The position numbers and the translations under genes are program-made. This document shows positions 51,281-59,640 of a stretch of DNA of 64,000 nucleotides, one piece after another. The stretch comes from Rubinisphaera margarita (GTDB taxonomy: Bacteria > Planctomycetota > Planctomycetia > Planctomycetales > Planctomycetaceae), in assembly GCF_022267515.1 (NCBI RefSeq), contig NZ_JAKFGB010000009.1:558001-622000 (forward strand), in the 5' to 3' direction. The notes below the pieces were generated by a model. It searched no databases. It was not told the DNA's origin and saw only the letters and a program-made list of their open reading frames with translations. Position 1 is the stretch's first letter, and every line of letters starts with the position of its first letter.

Positions 51281-52903
51281 ATGGACTATCTCGTACACCA
51301 CATGCTTCGGTCAGCCGCTGGTCGCTTCCCCGAGAAAGAGGCACTCGTCTGCGGGGAAGCCCGACTGAGTTATGCCGAACTTTCAGCGAGCGTCGCTCGC
51401 TACGCGGAAGCTCTGTGCCAGATTGGCGTCGAGCGACGCGACCGAATTGGAGTTCTTCTCGATCCTTCGGTCGAGCAGGTCCTTTCGATCTTTGCCGTCT
51501 CACAGGCTCAAGCGGTCTTCGTCCCCATTCATCACAGCCTGATGGCCGAGCAAGTCTCGCATATCTGCGCGGACTGCGGCATCACCACACTGATTGTCTC
51601 TTCCGGGAAGTACGACGATCTTCAGGAAGCGCTGGAACAATTGCCCGCGATCGAGCGGGTTGTTCTCAGCGATTCGGGGGAACGAGAGAGCGACTCCCAT
51701 CAGATCTACCCGCTGAATTCTCTGCTTGATCGAGAACTTACCGGATCGCTTTCTGACACCGTCACTGAGAAAGATCTGGCGGCGATCCTGTACACATCGG
51801 GCTCGACGGGACGTCCGAAAGGGGTGATGCTGAGTCATGCCAATCTCGTGGCTGGTGCAAGCATCGTGTCGAACTACCTGCGGATCACAGAGCGGGACCG
51901 AATTCTCGCGGTCTTGCCGTTCAGCTTCGATGCCGGGCTGAATCAGCTGACAACCGCCGTTCAACAGGGGGCCACGCTCGTCCTCATGCGATTTACGTTC
52001 GGACGCGAAGTGGTCTCTCTCGTCGAACGGGAGCACATCACCGGACTCGCCGGGGTGCCTCCGTTCTGGAATCTTCTGATTCAGCCCCGGTCTGGGCTCA
52101 CATCGGGAGGCATGAAAGGGCTGCGGTACATTACCAATACCGGAGGTCATATGCCCGGCCCGACCCTGGAGGTGCTGCGGCGAGAACTTCCTTCGACCGA
52201 TATCTACCTGATGTACGGACTCACCGAAGCCTTTCGGTCGACGTACCTCCCTCCTGAGGAACTGGATCGGCGGCCGAATTCTATGGGCCGGGCCATTCCC
52301 AATACGGAGATCCTGGTCATCAACGAACAGGGGAAACGTTGCCAACCCGGTGAAGTCGGAGAACTCGTTCATCACGGTCCGACGGTTTCGATGGGCTACT
52401 GGGGACATCCCGAACTGACCGCTCGGGTCCTGCGGCCGCATCCCTTCCCGATGTCCAGCAACGACGACGGAGTTCGCGTCTGCTATTCCGGCGACCTTGT
52501 GACCCTGGACGACGACGGATTTCTCTACTTTGTCGCCCGCAGAGACAATCAGATCAAAACGTGCGGCTTCCGTGTCAGTCCGACTGAAGTCGAAGAGGCC
52601 CTCATGAAGATCGAGGGGATCCATGAGATCGCTGTGGTCGGCACGCCGGACGACCTGATCGGCGAGCACATCAACGCGTTTGCCGTACTTCGGGAAGGGG
52701 CCCGGCTGGAAGCGTCCGAGATCATCGCCCGCAGCGCGCTCCTGCTCCCCCGTCATATGGTTCCGAAGCGTGTGTCGTTTCTGGACCGTCTTCCGAAGAC
52801 GTCCAGCGGCAAAATTGACTACAAGGTCCTGAAGGGGATCTCATTGGAAGATCGGGGCCAGACAGGCTCTGAACTTCAACTTTCCACGAATGGTGCAACA
52901 TGA
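51281..52903 (+). CDS. AMP-dependent acyl-CoA/ACP ligase, exosortase-A-associated type
   Basis: A 540-residue adenylating enzyme. The phosphate-binding loop is LYTSGSTGRPKGVMLSH (from residue 170), followed by YLMYGLTEAF, a GDLVTLDDDGFLYFVARRDNQIKTCGFRVSPTEVEEAL hinge block and a catalytic lysine in LPKTSSGKIDY. The N-terminal FVPIHHSLMAEQVSHICADCG resembles the PEP-CTERM/exosortase-A ligase group. It would activate a carboxylic acid as the acyl-adenylate and load it on the ACP just upstream. The stop overlaps the next start as ATGA. Confidence 0.9.
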   Translation: MDYLVHHMLRSAAGRFPEKEALVCGEARLSYAELSASVARYAEALCQIGVERRDRIGVLLDPSVEQVLSIFAVSQAQAVFVPIHHSLMAEQVSHICADCGITTLIVSSGKYDDLQEALEQLPAIERVVLSDSGERESDSHQIYPLNSLLDRELTGSLSDTVTEKDLAAILYTSGSTGRPKGVMLSHANLVAGASIVSNYLRITERDRILAVLPFSFDAGLNQLTTAVQQGATLVLMRFTFGREVVSLVEREHITGLAGVPPFWNLLIQPRSGLTSGGMKGLRYITNTGGHMPGPTLEVLRRELPSTDIYLMYGLTEAFRSTYLPPEELDRRPNSMGRAIPNTEILVINEQGKRCQPGEVGELVHHGPTVSMGYWGHPELTARVLRPHPFPMSSNDDGVRVCYSGDLVTLDDDGFLYFVARRDNQIKTCGFRVSPTEVEEALMKIEGIHEIAVVGTPDDLIGEHINAFAVLREGARLEASEIIARSALLLPRHMVPKRVSFLDRLPKTSSGKIDYKVLKGISLEDRGQTGSELQLSTNGAT

Positions 52904-54228
52904 TTGCCAACGTTGAAGACGTTTCGACCCCGCCGAAGTCCGACTGCGCCCGCAGAATCATTGACCGATGCTTTCAGCAGGACCGTGGGGTTCTGTCGGT
53001 CTCGGGACGTTCTATCGAGGCTCTCGCAGAACAGTACGGAACGCCTCTGTACGTCTACTCGGAAGATGTTCAGAGCTCAGCGCACGATCGACTGAAACGT
53101 GCTTACGGGAATCGCTTTCAAATCTTCTACTCCATGAAGGCGAATCCGAACCCGGCTCTCGTTCAAAGCTTCCTGCAACGGGGTTGCGGTCTTGAAGTTG
53201 CCTCCGCCGGTGAGTTGAAGACGGCTCTCTCTGCGGGATGTTCACCAAACAGGATTCTGTTCGCCGGTCCCGCCAAACGGGATGAGGAACTTCGTTTCGC
53301 GGCCTCGTTACCGATCCGGGAAGTGCATGTCGAATCGATGGGCGAAGCCCGTCGGCTCAATCGGATCGCCCAGGAGCTGGGATCGGTCGTCGATATCGCC
53401 TTGAGAATCAACCCTGACGCATCGGTCCAGGGAGGCGCGATGAGGATGGGGGGTAAGCCGTCGCCGTTCGGATTCGACGAGGAAGTCCTTGATGAGGTGC
53501 TTGCGGAGATCCGAACATTAAAGCAGTTACGAATAACCGGCGTCCACCAGTTCACCGGCACACAGATTCTCGATGCGGACATTCTGCTGAAGCAGTACCG
53601 GAAGGCGATTGAACTTGCGCGTCGCGTTGCTAGAACGCTTCCCCATCCGCTGCGGACGATCGACTTTGGTGGCGGGTTGGGGATTCCGTACTTCGAGCAC
53701 GAGTCTGAGCTCGATCTCAACCAGCTTGCAGAAGGCCTCGCGCCTCTCATCCGGGAAACGGAACGCGATCCTCTCCTGAAGCTGGCCGATCTGGTGATCG
53801 AACCAGGACGGTTTCTTGTCGGGGAATCTGGAATCTATGTGGCCCGCGTCATCGACTGCAAGCAGTCGCGAGGCCGCACCTTCGTCCTGCTCGACGGGGG
53901 CATGAATCATCAGCTTGCGGCTTCCGGCAATCTGGGTCAGACCATCAAACGGAACTTTCCGATCGCCCTCGTGAACCGTCTTGACGCGGCGATCGATACC
54001 AAGGTCGATATCGTCGGCCCGCTGTGCACGCCGCTCGACTCTCTGGCTCGTCAGCTCCCTTTTCCCCAGCCGCGGGTCGGCGATCTGATCGGGGTCTTCC
54101 AGTCGGGTGCCTACGGTCTGACCTCAAGTCCAACCGGCTTCCTGAGCCATCCGACGCCGGCCGAAGTTCTGGTGGAAAGCAACTCAGACCGACTCATTTC
54201 CAGTTCGAGCAAGACGAGGCCCCTGTGA
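52900..54228 (+). CDS. PLP-dependent decarboxylase (LysA/ODC fold III), exosortase-A-associated type
   Basis: A 442-residue fold III PLP enzyme. The Schiff-base lysine is K80 in FYSMKANPNPA. Other motifs are GCGLEVASAGEL, a TGTQI loop replacing the GSQI loop of diaminopimelate decarboxylase, IDFGGGLGIPYF, EPGRFLVGESG and, in the C-terminal barrel, GPLCTPLDSLA with the catalytic cysteine and GAYG. It decarboxylates an amino acid, possibly while it is carried by the ACP. The exact substrate cannot be read. The family is known from exosortase-A loci of Gram-negative bacteria. It overlaps both neighbours (ATGA, GTGA). Confidence 0.9.
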   Translation: MIANVEDVSTPPKSDCARRIIDRCFQQDRGVLSVSGRSIEALAEQYGTPLYVYSEDVQSSAHDRLKRAYGNRFQIFYSMKANPNPALVQSFLQRGCGLEVASAGELKTALSAGCSPNRILFAGPAKRDEELRFAASLPIREVHVESMGEARRLNRIAQELGSVVDIALRINPDASVQGGAMRMGGKPSPFGFDEEVLDEVLAEIRTLKQLRITGVHQFTGTQILDADILLKQYRKAIELARRVARTLPHPLRTIDFGGGLGIPYFEHESELDLNQLAEGLAPLIRETERDPLLKLADLVIEPGRFLVGESGIYVARVIDCKQSRGRTFVLLDGGMNHQLAASGNLGQTIKRNFPIALVNRLDAAIDTKVDIVGPLCTPLDSLARQLPFPQPRVGDLIGVFQSGAYGLTSSPTGFLSHPTPAEVLVESNSDRLISSSSKTRPL

Positions 54229-55157
54229 CCGATCTTGAGAAAATCACTTCCGAACATTTCGACAGCATCTACGACACGTTCCTGCGTGACGACGATGAAC
54301 TGACGACACGTGAGCAGTGGCAAGCTCTGTTTCGTCCCCGGCCGGAGTTCGGAAACGACTATGCGGGCTATGTCCTCAGAGCAGAAGGAAAGCTCGTCGG
54401 AATTCTCGGGATGCTTTTCAGTCAACGGCGGATCAACGGAGATCTCGTGCAGCTATGCAATCTCCACACCTGGAAAGTCGATCCCGAATTTCGCGGACAC
54501 AGTCTTCGGCTCATGCGTCCGGCTCTCTCGCTGACTGACCATACTGTTACCGATTTCACGCCCACCGAATCCGTCCGCCAGATTTCCAGACGACTCGGGT
54601 TCCAGTCGCTGGACTCAAGCCTCCGGGTCCTTCTGCCCTGCCCCTCCGTCGTGCCGGCTCGACACAAAATCGAATGCCGAAGAGTGACTTCTGAGGAGAT
54701 CGCGCCGTCCTCCGAACCAGATCTGCAGAAGATCCTTCTCGACCATCCCACGCCCCTCTTTTCCCAAGTTGAGGTGAGCGTCAACAATCGCCGCTGTCTT
54801 GTCGTCTACAGCCGTGTGACGCGGTGGCGGGTGCCTTACTGCTTTGTGCATTTCATCAGCGATCCCGAGCTGTTTGTCGAACATTCGCTGGCAATCCGCA
54901 GAGCGATTTCCAGACTCGAAGGCATTGGCACGGTCGTCCTGAACGACCGGCAGTTCCGCAAGTCGCGAATCCCGTTCAGCTTCAAATGGACATTCACCAA
55001 TGGGCAACTGTTTCGCAGTCGCCAGCTGCAGGAACATCAGATTGACAGTCTGTATTCGGATGTCGCCTATCTTCAACTGGCGACGATTAAGTCCCTGAGT
55101 AGTGCCTTTCGGGAAAGACGCTCGAAGAGACAAGTCGCCTCAACCGCCGGAGTATGA
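54225..55157 (+). CDS. GNAT-like acyltransferase
   Basis: A 310-residue protein. The GTG at 54225 overlaps the decarboxylase stop as GTGA, with GAGG upstream; the reading frame continuing upstream lies inside that gene. The N-terminal half is GNAT-like (YVLRAEGKLVGILGMLFSQRRI, then LCNLHTWKVDPEFRGHSLRLM for the CoA or pantetheine loop). The C-terminal half repeats a similar but weaker fold (VVYSRVTRWRVPYCFVHF). It probably transfers the acyl or aminoacyl group from the ACP to an amine or hydroxyl. It is the last gene of the coupled operon. No membrane segment. Confidence 0.82.
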   Translation: MTDLEKITSEHFDSIYDTFLRDDDELTTREQWQALFRPRPEFGNDYAGYVLRAEGKLVGILGMLFSQRRINGDLVQLCNLHTWKVDPEFRGHSLRLMRPALSLTDHTVTDFTPTESVRQISRRLGFQSLDSSLRVLLPCPSVVPARHKIECRRVTSEEIAPSSEPDLQKILLDHPTPLFSQVEVSVNNRRCLVVYSRVTRWRVPYCFVHFISDPELFVEHSLAIRRAISRLEGIGTVVLNDRQFRKSRIPFSFKWTFTNGQLFRSRQLQEHQIDSLYSDVAYLQLATIKSLSSAFRERRSKRQVASTAGV

Positions 55158-55477
55158 TTGACCTGCTCCTTGATTCTAGGGATTGCTGGCCGAGACGCGG
55201 GCAGGCCCCTGCACTCTTTTCGTCGTACTGATCGGCTTAACGCTATGACCGGTCAATCGAGCCTCGGGGAATTCCATTTCCGATGCGGGCACGGGCTGCC
55301 TGGGGACTCACCGCTTGTGAGAGAAGCCTCAATAGTATCCTTTCTGTGCCTAGCAGTCCGAAAAGTGCGTACTTGTCTTGCCGGCAACGTCCCGTAGTAT
55401 CCATTTCACAAGTGATGCGGACAGACCGTCCAGCACAACGAAATCGGAAACCAAGTCGCAGAGCGAGGGCAGATCTC
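55158..55477. other. 320-bp gap upstream of the oxidoreductase gene
   Basis: No gene or strong structure is visible. An open frame continues upstream from the oxidoreductase, but it has atypical composition and no good start. The downstream promoter must lie here. No T-run hairpin marks the end of the ACP operon. Confidence 0.5.
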
Positions 55478-56476
55478 ATGAAAGCAATGGTCATCAACAA
55501 CTATGGCGAGGATGCAACTTTTGAGGCGGCGGAGGTCGAGAAGCCGAGTGTGAAAGCCGGGCATGTGCTGGTCAAGATCGCGGCTTCAAGCGTCAATACG
55601 GTCGACACCATGATTCGCACGATGGGCAAAGAACTGCCACTCTCGCCTGATCCGCCTGCAATCCTGGGGATGGACTTTGCCGGCACTATTGAGGCGGTCG
55701 GCGAGGGAGTCACGAACTATGCCGTTGGGGACGAAGTCTACGGCTGCGCGGGCGGCCTGGCCGACTTGCCTGGTATGCTGGCCGAGTATGCCGTGGTCGA
55801 CAGCAATCTGATTGCCCGGAAGCCGAAGAGTCTTTCCATGCGGGAAGCTGCTGCTCTGCCTCTGGTTGCCATCACCGCTTATGAGGGGCTGACTCGAGCT
55901 GGTATTCAGGCCGGACAGAAGGTCCTCGTACACGGCGGGTCAGGCGGCGTGGGGCATGTTGCTCTTCAGCTGGCGAAGTACTTTGGTGCCGACGTTTATT
56001 CGACGGGCGGCGGTGAACCGCAACTGCAGTTGATCAGAGAACTCGGCGCGACCGGCATCAACTACAAAACCGAATCGGTGGAAGACTACGTCGCCAGACA
56101 CACTGAGGGAGCCGGTTTCGAGATTGTTTTCGACTCAGTTGGCGGGGCCAACCTCACGAACTCCTTTGAAGCCGCAGCACTCAACGGACAAATTGCGACA
56201 ACCGTTTCCATGTGCGAACTCGATCTGAATCCGGCACACTTCAAGGGGCTCTCGCTCCACGTCGTCTTCATGCTGATTCCGATGCTGCATAACTTCCGAC
56301 GGGAAGACCACGCGAAGATCCTCACGCGGCTTGCCGAAATCGTTGACGACGGAGGACTGAAGCCTGTCCTCGATGAGAACCACTATTCTCTGGAACAGGC
56401 GGGCGACGCCCACGCGCGACTGGAAAGCGGTCGGGCAATGGGAAAGGTCGTCATCGACCACTCGCCGTCTCTGTAA
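55478..56476 (+). CDS. Zinc-independent quinone oxidoreductase (MDR superfamily)
   Basis: A 332-residue NAD(P)H-dependent enzyme. The ATG at 55478 has GCGAGGG upstream and matches the family start (MKAMVINNYGE). It has the GroES-like N-terminal domain (PPAILGMDFAGTIEAVGEGV, the GMDFAG block) and a Rossmann fold with VLVHGGSGGVGHVALQLAKY. The zinc-ligand cysteines of alcohol dehydrogenases are absent. It would reduce quinones or enals. It is not linked by operon structure to the ACP genes and converges on the beta-propeller remnant. Confidence 0.92.
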   Translation: MKAMVINNYGEDATFEAAEVEKPSVKAGHVLVKIAASSVNTVDTMIRTMGKELPLSPDPPAILGMDFAGTIEAVGEGVTNYAVGDEVYGCAGGLADLPGMLAEYAVVDSNLIARKPKSLSMREAAALPLVAITAYEGLTRAGIQAGQKVLVHGGSGGVGHVALQLAKYFGADVYSTGGGEPQLQLIRELGATGINYKTESVEDYVARHTEGAGFEIVFDSVGGANLTNSFEAAALNGQIATTVSMCELDLNPAHFKGLSLHVVFMLIPMLHNFRREDHAKILTRLAEIVDDGGLKPVLDENHYSLEQAGDAHARLESGRAMGKVVIDHSPSL

Positions 56477-56498
56477 GCCGGTTGAACTCTGGCCGGGA

Positions 56499-57296
56499 TC
56501 AGTCGCTCTTCTGTGTGTCCGAACCAGATTGAGCGGGGGATTGAATACAGATGATCTCCTTCATCGTATGCGCAAAGAGACGATCTCCGGCGCAGGTCAC
56601 GGTTGCCAGCGTCCACGTTTCGCCGCCGGGACCGAGATCGTTGATGGCGACGAGAGCGGCAGGCGAGAGTAACTTCACCGTGGTATCGATGACATAGACC
56701 GTCCCGGTCACGACCGGCAGAAACAGGTATCGACCAACACGCGTCGGGCTTGCCGCCGAGATGTGTCCCCAACCGGTTCCGGTATGACCGTGATCTCCCA
56801 CGGCAAAGCCGCCGGCATTGCGTGGGAGATTGCCGGCGTGGCCCCGTCCCCAGAGCCAGACATCATTTTCACGGGAGTTTTCGTCGGGCATCAACTGGGC
56901 AGGCAACTCGAGATACTCGACCTGGCCGGTTTCGACGTGCACACGTCCGAGGTAGCGGACGTTGTGCGGTAGAAACCAGTGCCAGTCCCCGATCACGATA
57001 TTGGCCTGATTCGTATTGGGGTGTCCTTTGCCCGCTTTCACGGCGACATCGGTCTGCCGGGACCAGTCTTCGGCACTGGCATTCCACTTCCAGACTGTGG
57101 CTCCGGTGTAGAGAGGCTGTTCTCGCAAGAGTGTTCCTGTAGCGGTATCGAGAACGATGTGGTGTCCACGGCGGAAACCGAAGACGTACTCTGTGTTCCA
57201 GTGGCTGGCGAATGAGGGATCGTATCCGCGCAGCTCGGTACTCCAGAGCGTTCTGCCTCTGCCCGCGATCCCCAGTAGAGAGACAACAGGATCTGA
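56499..57296 (-). pseudogene. C-terminal remnant of a PQQ-like beta-propeller protein
   Basis: The minus-strand frame is open from just after a TGA at 57297 to a normal C-terminus at 56499, about 265 codons. It encodes coherent propeller sequence: WSTELRGYDPSFASHWNTEY, FRRGHHIVLDTATGTLLREQ, then PHNVRYLGRVHVETGQVEYL and VGRYLFLPVVTGTVYVIDT. The first usable start codon (TTG 57128) comes after more than 50 codons of clearly coding sequence, so the start and N-terminal blades are missing. The truncation point abuts the start of the nrfA remnant on the other strand. Probably non-functional; a rare start is the alternative. Confidence 0.7.
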
Positions 57297-57299
57297 TCA

Positions 57300-57894
57300 A
57301 TGGGAATACCAAAATCAACGGCCGGATGGTTTACCCTGATGACCGTTCTGGTGGGCTTTGCGACCTTCGGCGTGATCGCTCTGTTAATCAATATTTTTGA
57401 GCGGAAGCAGGAGGCACGCTCGCCGATCGTCCGCGTTGTGGATGTGACTGAGATCAGCACGGATCCGGAGCCGTGGGGGCTGAACTACCCCGTGCAATAT
57501 GAAACCTATCTACGGACGGCGGATTCGGAATACACCGACTATGGCGGCAATCACGCGTTGCCTCCCAGCAAACTGGAAGAGCAGCCGTGGCTGAAACGAC
57601 TCTATGCCGGTTACGCGTTCAGCATCGACTATCGTGAGGCTCGTGGTCACGCCTTCATGCTCAGCGATCAGGAGGTTACAAAGCGGGTGACCGAAGTCCA
57701 GCAGGCGGGGGCGTGTCGCTCCCATTCGCGAGTTGCAGCGAAAGGCGATGTGGAGGCTTGACTATATCAGCAGTGAAAACTCGAAAGGGTTTCATGCCGA
57801 TCAGGAATCGGCCCGAATTCTCGCCGAGTCGATCGATTACAGTCGGCAGGCCGCGACGCAGGCGGCTCGCGCGATTGCCGCAGGATCGGACTGA
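57300..57894 (+). pseudogene. nrfA: Cytochrome c nitrite reductase (nrfA) remnant with internal deletion and frameshift
   Basis: The first 140 codons match the NrfA N-terminus: a membrane anchor (LMTVLVGFATFGVIALLINIF), PEPWGLNYPVQYETYLRTADS, LKRLYAGYAFSIDYREARGHAFML and TKRVTEVQQAGAC, which normally runs into the first haem motif. At about 57713-57722 the sequence jumps to the NrfA C-terminus in the +1 frame: ELQRKAMWRLDYISSENSKGFHADQESARILAESID, ending at TGA 57892-57894. About 300 residues, including every CxxCH/CxxCK haem site, are gone. The original frame runs on to 57761. The product cannot reduce nitrite. Identification is from memory of family sequences. Confidence 0.82.
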
Positions 57895-58005
57895 TTATTG
57901 TAGAAACGGCTGAGAAACCTCCCACGCATGTTGACGTTCTCTGTCGTTTCCGGTGATTATGCGGGAGACAATCAGCGGCCTGGTCAGGTGAATGGGATCG
58001 AGAGC

Positions 58006-59526
58006 ATGAGACGCACTGTTCTGAACGCAATGTTCCTCACGGTCATTGGTCTTCTGGGGGCGTTTCCCGTACTGGGAGCCGAAGTTGCAGGCCGTCCGAA
58101 TATTGTGTTTCTGATGTCCGATGACCAGTGCTGTTACAGTCTCGGCTGCTACGGCAACGCCGATGTTGAAACGCCGAAGATCGACCAGCTGGCTGCGGAC
58201 GGGCTTGTCTTCGACAACCATTACGACACGACCGCGATCTGCATGGCGAGCCGTGCGAACGTGATGACGGGAATGCTCGAATACAAGACAGGCTGCAATT
58301 TCGAGCATGGCCCGCTCACGCAGGAGAAGTGGGAGAAGTCGTACCCGATGCTGTTGCGAGCCGCCGGGTATCAAACAGCTTTTGCGGGCAAGTTTGGCTT
58401 CGAGGTCGTCGATTCTCCAACCTCGAAAGATCGTCGGCTTCCCGAAGGCGATTTCGATCGCTGGGGCGGCGGGCCGGGACAGACGTTTTACGAAACCCGC
58501 AAGAACAAATCGATGGTCGAATATGCCGACGAGTACCCGCACTCCACTTTGTCGTACGGAGCGTTCGGACGGGACTTCGTCAGAGACGCCGCCGCTGAAG
58601 ACAGACCGTTCTGCCTGTCAATCAGCTTCAAGGCCCCGCATAAGCCCGCGACGCCGGATCCGAAATTTAATGCGATCTACGAAGGTCAAGTATTTCAGAA
58701 GCCGGACAACTATGGACGGGAGCACGGCCTCCATTTTTCAGAGCAGAGCCGGCGGGGACGCCAGTATGAACGCTTTCATTCGTGGAACTATTCCGACCGG
58801 TACGACGAGGTGATGGCGGTTTATCATCAGCAGGTTTACGCGATCGATGTCGCCGTGGGGATGATTCGAGAGGCAATCGAACAAGCCGGCGTTCGCGATA
58901 ACACTGTGATCATTTTCACATCCGACAATGGGTTCCTCTGCGGTTCCCACGGGTATGGCTCAAAGGTGCTTCCGTATGAAGAGTCGTCCCGCGTGCCGTT
59001 GATTATCTACGATCCGCGGCATCGCAACAGCGGACGACAGCTCCGAACGGACGCCCTGACGGGCAATATCGACTTTGCTCCGACCATGTGCGCTCTGGCA
59101 GGCATCGAGTGCCCAGCCGAGATGGACGGGCGGAATCTGATGGCGGTCTACGACAACCCGCAGGCGACAATTCACGAGTCGCTACCGCTCATCAATGTCT
59201 GGGGACCGGCTGCGGTGCATTCGCTGGCGGTTGTCACGCGAGACTGGAAGTATATTTTCTGGCCGCATGCAGCTGACGGGATGTCGCCGACCGAAGAATT
59301 GTACAACACCGCGGAAGATCCACTGGAGTTGACGAATCTGGCGAAAGACAGTCAGTCGCGTTCCCAGTTGCAGGAGATGCGGGCTCTGTACGACGAAGAA
59401 GTGCGGAGATGGCGGGAGAATGCTGTGGACTACAACGACTATGAGAAGTACGGGGTCATCTTCGATCGCGCGGTCTCATGGTCCGAGAAGGCCACCTTGT
59501 TGAAGAACAGTCGCCGCAGGGAATGA
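58006..59526 (+). CDS. Sulfatase (CxAxR type), exported
   Basis: A 506-residue sulfatase. The ATG at 58006 gives a normal signal peptide (core AMFLTVIGLLGAFPVLGA); the in-frame ATG at 57928 would bury it. Metal ligands lie in IVFLMSDDQ (D39-D40). The maturation motif is C79-M-A-S-R83. FAGKFGFEVVDSP stands in place of the common GKWHLG, so lysine is kept but His is lost. FTSDNGFLCGSHG and YEESSRVPLIIYDPRH follow. Such GKFG variants occur among planctomycete sulfatases. Substrate unknown. It lies 111 bp after the nrfA remnant. Confidence 0.92.
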   Translation: MRRTVLNAMFLTVIGLLGAFPVLGAEVAGRPNIVFLMSDDQCCYSLGCYGNADVETPKIDQLAADGLVFDNHYDTTAICMASRANVMTGMLEYKTGCNFEHGPLTQEKWEKSYPMLLRAAGYQTAFAGKFGFEVVDSPTSKDRRLPEGDFDRWGGGPGQTFYETRKNKSMVEYADEYPHSTLSYGAFGRDFVRDAAAEDRPFCLSISFKAPHKPATPDPKFNAIYEGQVFQKPDNYGREHGLHFSEQSRRGRQYERFHSWNYSDRYDEVMAVYHQQVYAIDVAVGMIREAIEQAGVRDNTVIIFTSDNGFLCGSHGYGSKVLPYEESSRVPLIIYDPRHRNSGRQLRTDALTGNIDFAPTMCALAGIECPAEMDGRNLMAVYDNPQATIHESLPLINVWGPAAVHSLAVVTRDWKYIFWPHAADGMSPTEELYNTAEDPLELTNLAKDSQSRSQLQEMRALYDEEVRRWRENAVDYNDYEKYGVIFDRAVSWSEKATLLKNSRRRE

Positions 59527-59640
59527 ACTTCTTCCGATCCATCAGATCAGCCTTTCGCTATCGCGGCGTCAGGCCGATGCCGGGGGCTTCAGTAACGATC
59601 TGATCCCTTGAGGCCGGAACGATCAGCCGTGCAGAGAGTG

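Noticed and set aside
51500..52756. 418-codon minus-strand open frame
   Set aside because: Antisense shadow of the AMP-ligase, whose adenylation motifs are intact on the plus strand.
57713..57913. 66-codon plus-strand open frame after the nrfA N-terminal part
   Set aside because: It is a third frame across the nrfA C-terminal remnant; the conserved NrfA sequence is in the frame ending at 57894.
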